The position numbers and the translations under genes were made by a program. The notes under the pieces are model-generated. The model saw nothing but the letters and a program-made list of their open reading frames with translations. It was not told the origin of the DNA and ran no database searches. Below, piece by piece: positions 61,551 through 64,000 of a DNA stretch of 64,000 bases. Source of the stretch: Pseudomonadota bacterium (GTDB taxonomy: Bacteria; Pseudomonadota; Alphaproteobacteria; Paracaedibacterales; CAITNM01); the NCBI GenBank assembly GCA_018062345.1, contig JAGOSL010000003.1, positions 116,276 through 180,275 on the forward strand, given 5' to 3'. The first letter of the stretch is position 1, and each line of letters opens with the position of its first letter.

Positions 61551-61597
61551 AAGCCTCAACGACCAGATTTAAAAGTCTGTTCTTGGGGCTTCTTTTT
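61551..61597 (+). terminator. Intrinsic terminator after the Cys-rich peptide gene
   Basis: AAGCCTCAA / TTGGGGCTT outer stem with an inner CAGA/TCTG stem, followed by TCTTTTT. Confidence 0.85.
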
Positions 61598-61672
61598 ATA
61601 AAAAATTAAAAAGTTTTACAATTCCCTTTGCCATCATGTAGAATTTCTAAAAGGCACTATTTGGAGATTTTT

Positions 61673-62377
61673 ATGAAGTCAAAATTTTTTATAAGTTTAC
61701 TATTGGCATCTGCTATCAGCAGTGGTTTTTCTTCCTCTACTGTTTCAACGCTATCACAGCGAGATGAAATGATTATCAATGCTTTTAAAGATAAAAGCCC
61801 TGAAGAGGCGTTGAAAGAAATTAACAAAAAGCAGCAAGATGGTGATGTAAAAGCTGATAATCAAGACTATGTCGTTATTGTAAAAAGTGAAGGTAATGGC
61901 ACATATACCCGCGTTGCTCATTCTCAAAGCGATAAGGTAGGTAAGGTTGTTGAGCCAGCTCTTGTTGCTATGATGAAAGATGCAGAAAAAAAACTCGGCA
62001 TCAACGCTGGTCCTGTAGAATTTGAATTAACTGGCCAAAAAACATTGTACGCGGTTATTGAAAAACGCGGAGAATATTTAATTTTCAATATTTGCCCTAC
62101 AAAAGATGAAGTAGACGGCTTATTAAAAGCAAAAAGAGGTTCTGCAGTTGAGATAATACCCGCTCCGCCAGCTATATCTCCTATAACGTCTGAACCTGCT
62201 AAAATAGAAACAAAAGCAGAAGTGAAAGAAGATGTTAAGCCAGCTTCTGCACCTGTAGAAGCAGTAACAACAACTGAGCCTGCAAAAGAAGCGTCTACAC
62301 CAATAACTGAGGCACCTGCAGTAGCAACCTCAGCCCCAGCGTCTGAAAGTACTGAAACACCAAGAGTGCATCAGTAA
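61673..62377 (+). CDS. Secreted protein with Pro/Ala/Thr/Glu-rich tail
   Basis: The protein is 234 residues from ATG 61673 (TTTGGAG upstream; frame open from 61628). Signal peptide MKSKFFISLLLASAISSGFS. A compact alpha/beta domain (about 25-145) contains NQDYVVIVKSEGNGTYTRVA and LYAVIEKRGEYLIFNI. The tail from about residue 150 is low-complexity (APPAISP, EPAKIETKAEVKEDVKPAS), likely an extended periplasm- or wall-spanning linker. Domain not recognised. Confidence 0.65.
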   Translation: MKSKFFISLLLASAISSGFSSSTVSTLSQRDEMIINAFKDKSPEEALKEINKKQQDGDVKADNQDYVVIVKSEGNGTYTRVAHSQSDKVGKVVEPALVAMMKDAEKKLGINAGPVEFELTGQKTLYAVIEKRGEYLIFNICPTKDEVDGLLKAKRGSAVEIIPAPPAISPITSEPAKIETKAEVKEDVKPASAPVEAVTTTEPAKEASTPITEAPAVATSAPASESTETPRVHQ

Positions 62378-62390
62378 TAAAAACCGAGCT

Positions 62391-62419
62391 GCCACAGGGG
62401 CGCGCCCCCTCGTGCTGGC
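62391..62419. terminator. GC-rich hairpin
   Basis: GGGGCGCGCCCC core with outer GCCAC/GTGCTGGC pairing, just after the stop at 62377; no U-tract, but likely a transcription barrier between convergent genes. Confidence 0.4.
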
Positions 62420-62457
62420 GATAATTTGTCTTTACCAAAATTGTAAGAGGCTTCCCC

Positions 62458-62512
62458 TCGTCATCCTGAGCCCTCATAGAGGGCGTGAGGATCCAGTCAG
62501 TAATATCGATGC
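62458..62512. repeat. Palindromic element, best-preserved family member
   Basis: CGTCATCCTGAGCCCTCATA then GAGGGCGTGAGGATCCAGTC and AGTAATATCGATG. GCCCTC/GAGGGC stem. Arms and tail match 18090-18142 and 16840-16890. Confidence 0.8.
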
Positions 62513-62522
62513 TATCTCAGTT

Positions 62523-63383
62523 TTAAGCAGTCCAGCTTGCAGTAGGGGGCAAAGACATCAAAATCGCTTCAGTATTTCCACCCGTCTTTAGGCCAAAAAG
62601 CGTGCCTCTATCGTGGATCAAATTAAACTCAACATAGCGCCCTCGCTTGTGCAGCAATTTTTTCATCTCGCTATCACCCCATAATGTTTCCATTCTGCGC
62701 CTTACTATGCTCGGATATATCTCAAGAAATGTTTTTCCAACATCCCGATTAAATCTATTGTCCGCTTCAAAATTTCCAGTGTTATGGTAATCATAAAAAA
62801 TCCCACCAACGCCCCGCGCTTCACCTCGATGAGGCAGGTAAAAATACTCATCGCACCAGGGTTTGAATTTAGCGTAATAGTTCAAGTCATGACGATCGCA
62901 ACACTCTTTAAGTGCTTGATGAAAGCCTTGTGTATCCTCTTCAAAAGGAATACTAGGGGTTAAATCAGTACCGCCACCAAACCATGATTTTGTAGTCACA
63001 ATATGGCGTGTATTCATGTGCACAATAGGTACATAAGGATTACGCGGATGAATCACCAACGATATTCCACATGCCCAAAAACGCGGATCTTCTTCCGCCC
63101 CCAGAATCTGACTAGCGAATTCTTTAGAAAACTCTCCCCATACGCAAGAAACATTAACCCCCGCTTTTTCAAATACACGACCGTTTTGCAAAATTCGCAT
63201 TTGCCCACCACCCGATTGGCTGTAGTCCCATGTCCTTTTTTCAAACTGTCGCGGCAGCCAAGTATTGTATATTTCAATAGGCAACGAATCTTGCTCAATA
63301 GCCTCTAGGGCCAGGCAAATTTGATTTTGTAAATTTAGGTACCAAGAATGCAGTTCATTAGCATAAGGGGGAGGGGTTGTCAC
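62523..63383 (-). CDS. hemF: Oxygen-dependent coproporphyrinogen III oxidase
   Basis: The protein is about 286 residues with the HemF signatures: GGGQMRILQNGRVFEKAGVNVS, RNPYVPIVHMNTRH, WFGGGTDLTPSIPFEEDT, EARGVGGIFYDY and GRYVEFNLIHDRGTLFGLKTGG. Aerobic haem synthesis. The frame extends to 63428, but a GTG at 63383 (VTTPPPYANELHSWY) is the likely start, inside the trmL 3' end (26-base overlap), showing co-transcription. Confidence 0.95.
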   Translation of the reverse strand: MTTPPPYANELHSWYLNLQNQICLALEAIEQDSLPIEIYNTWLPRQFEKRTWDYSQSGGGQMRILQNGRVFEKAGVNVSCVWGEFSKEFASQILGAEEDPRFWACGISLVIHPRNPYVPIVHMNTRHIVTTKSWFGGGTDLTPSIPFEEDTQGFHQALKECCDRHDLNYYAKFKPWCDEYFYLPHRGEARGVGGIFYDYHNTGNFEADNRFNRDVGKTFLEIYPSIVRRRMETLWGDSEMKKLLHKRGRYVEFNLIHDRGTLFGLKTGGNTEAILMSLPPTASWTA

Positions 63384-63822
63384 GGTGAGCCTGACGTAAG
63401 CTTTCTGCCAGCACCATAGCACCTGCAATTGCCATATTCAAGGAACGCCTTTCAGGCAACATGGGAATGCGCACCCTATTAGAAACCTCTTCAAATACCT
63501 CATCTGGCACGCCTGAACTTTCTTTGCCCAACATTAAAATATCATCAGGCCTAAACGAAAAATCCCAAAAAGCCTGCTCAGCTTTTGTATCAATCAGAAC
63601 AATGCGTTGCGCGGGGCGAAGATTTTTATACACCTGCCAACTTTCAATACGTTCAACATTTGCCAAATCAACGTAGTCCATGCCGGCACGTTTTAAATGC
63701 TTATCACTCCATACAAAACCGGTCGGTTCAATAATATCAATTGGCACCCCAACACACGCCCCTAGGCGAATTAATGTGCCCACATTTTGTGGAATTTCAG
63801 GTTGATAAAGGCTTAAACGCAT
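63358..63822 (-). CDS. trmL: tRNA (cytidine(34)-2'-O)-methyltransferase
   Basis: The 154-residue SPOUT methyltransferase starts MRLSLYQPEIPQNVGTLIRL, with IDIIEPTGFVWSDKHLKRAGMDYVD, LMLGKESSGVPDEV and IPMLPERRSLNMAIAGAMVLAE (the knotted cofactor site). Modifies the wobble base of tRNA-Leu. Upstream of and overlapping hemF. Confidence 0.95.
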   Translation of the reverse strand: MRLSLYQPEIPQNVGTLIRLGACVGVPIDIIEPTGFVWSDKHLKRAGMDYVDLANVERIESWQVYKNLRPAQRIVLIDTKAEQAFWDFSFRPDDILMLGKESSGVPDEVFEEVSNRVRIPMLPERRSLNMAIAGAMVLAESLRQAHRDNPSPLC

Positions 63823-64000
63823 GAAACTGGGTATACAAAATTTAGTTACTTTAATCTTATTTAATGTAATTACTCAAATAAAATTTATTTTTGCCCGCAA
63901 CACTAGTCTGTATAAGGTGTCAAGGTATGGGCTATTTTATTTTTTGCCAAAATACCTATTTCATGAGATCGTAAAATAGGATTTTAAATCCAAGGGAAAG
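63823..64000. other. Window-end region, no gene recognised
   Basis: 178 AT-rich bases upstream of trmL. An imperfect inverted repeat near 63951-63979 (AAAATACCTATTTCATGAGA and GTAAAATAGG...) is the only structure noticed. Probably the trmL promoter and the start of the next, unseen unit. Confidence 0.35.

Overview
This AT-rich 64 kb window reads as a chromosome segment of an intracellular or host-associated alphaproteobacterium, most likely of the Holosporales/Paracaedibacter/Odyssella type (inference from gene content and order; no marker search was possible). Three things point there. The housekeeping blocks rpmH-rnpA-yidD-yidC-engB, rpmF-plsX-fabH and proC-znuA are typically bacterial. Uptake genes suited to a host-dependent life are present (dicarboxylate and anion symporters, BioY, Bcr-type MFS, EamA). 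About twenty genes encode unrelated proteins with N-terminal signal peptides, including ankyrin, leucine-rich-repeat, NHL-propeller, deaminase-like, nitrilase-like, trypsin-like and acetyltransferase-like proteins, which look like a large secreted effector repertoire. A flagellin gene with a near-consensus sigma-54 promoter suggests motility at some stage.

Layout: 1-3.5 kb, two secreted proteins (one cut by the window edge, one made of 51-residue repeats with a frameshifted 3' end) next to a lone phage/GTA-type terminase. 3.7-12.7 kb, a dicarboxylate symporter, three tandem paralogous secreted proteins, flagellin and an NHL-repeat surface protein. 12.7-20.7 kb, transporters, trypsin-like protease, lipoprotein hydrolase and thiolase. 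20.8-24.5 kb, ankyrin protein, RelBE and a deaminase-like secreted protein, all stacked downstream of engB. 24.5-27.6 kb, the engB-yidC-yidD-rnpA-rpmH operon. 27.8-33.4 kb, secreted proteins. 33.4-37.5 kb, fabH-plsX-rpmF and pepF. 37.6-42.3 kb, secreted proteins around a class I aldolase. 42.6-48.9 kb, amidotransferase-rluB with an island (PIN protein, deaminase-like protein, LRR protein) between two copies of the rluB 3' end, followed by a secreted GNAT and a DUF374 acyltransferase. 49-52 kb, an ABC-F gene whose 3' end is duplicated around a toxin-antitoxin pair. 52-64 kb, BioY, host-attachment protein, a third toxin-antitoxin pair, peptide deformylase, a 610-residue secreted protein, proC-znuA, ubiH, hemF and trmL.

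The most striking observation is repeated architecture. At engB, rluB and the ABC-F gene, accessory genes sit immediately after the stop codon, and beyond them lies another copy of the last 36-210 bases of the housekeeping gene. At engB this has happened twice in series, with an older and a younger displaced end. The displaced ends differ from the resident ends mainly at synonymous positions, as if each cargo arrived joined to a foreign allele of the gene's 3' end and pushed the native end downstream. Cargo at these sites is toxin-antitoxin pairs and deaminase-like secreted proteins. A dispersed family of palindromic GTCATCC...GGATCCAG elements also occurs between genes. No tRNA, rRNA, CRISPR array or recognisable transposase was seen.
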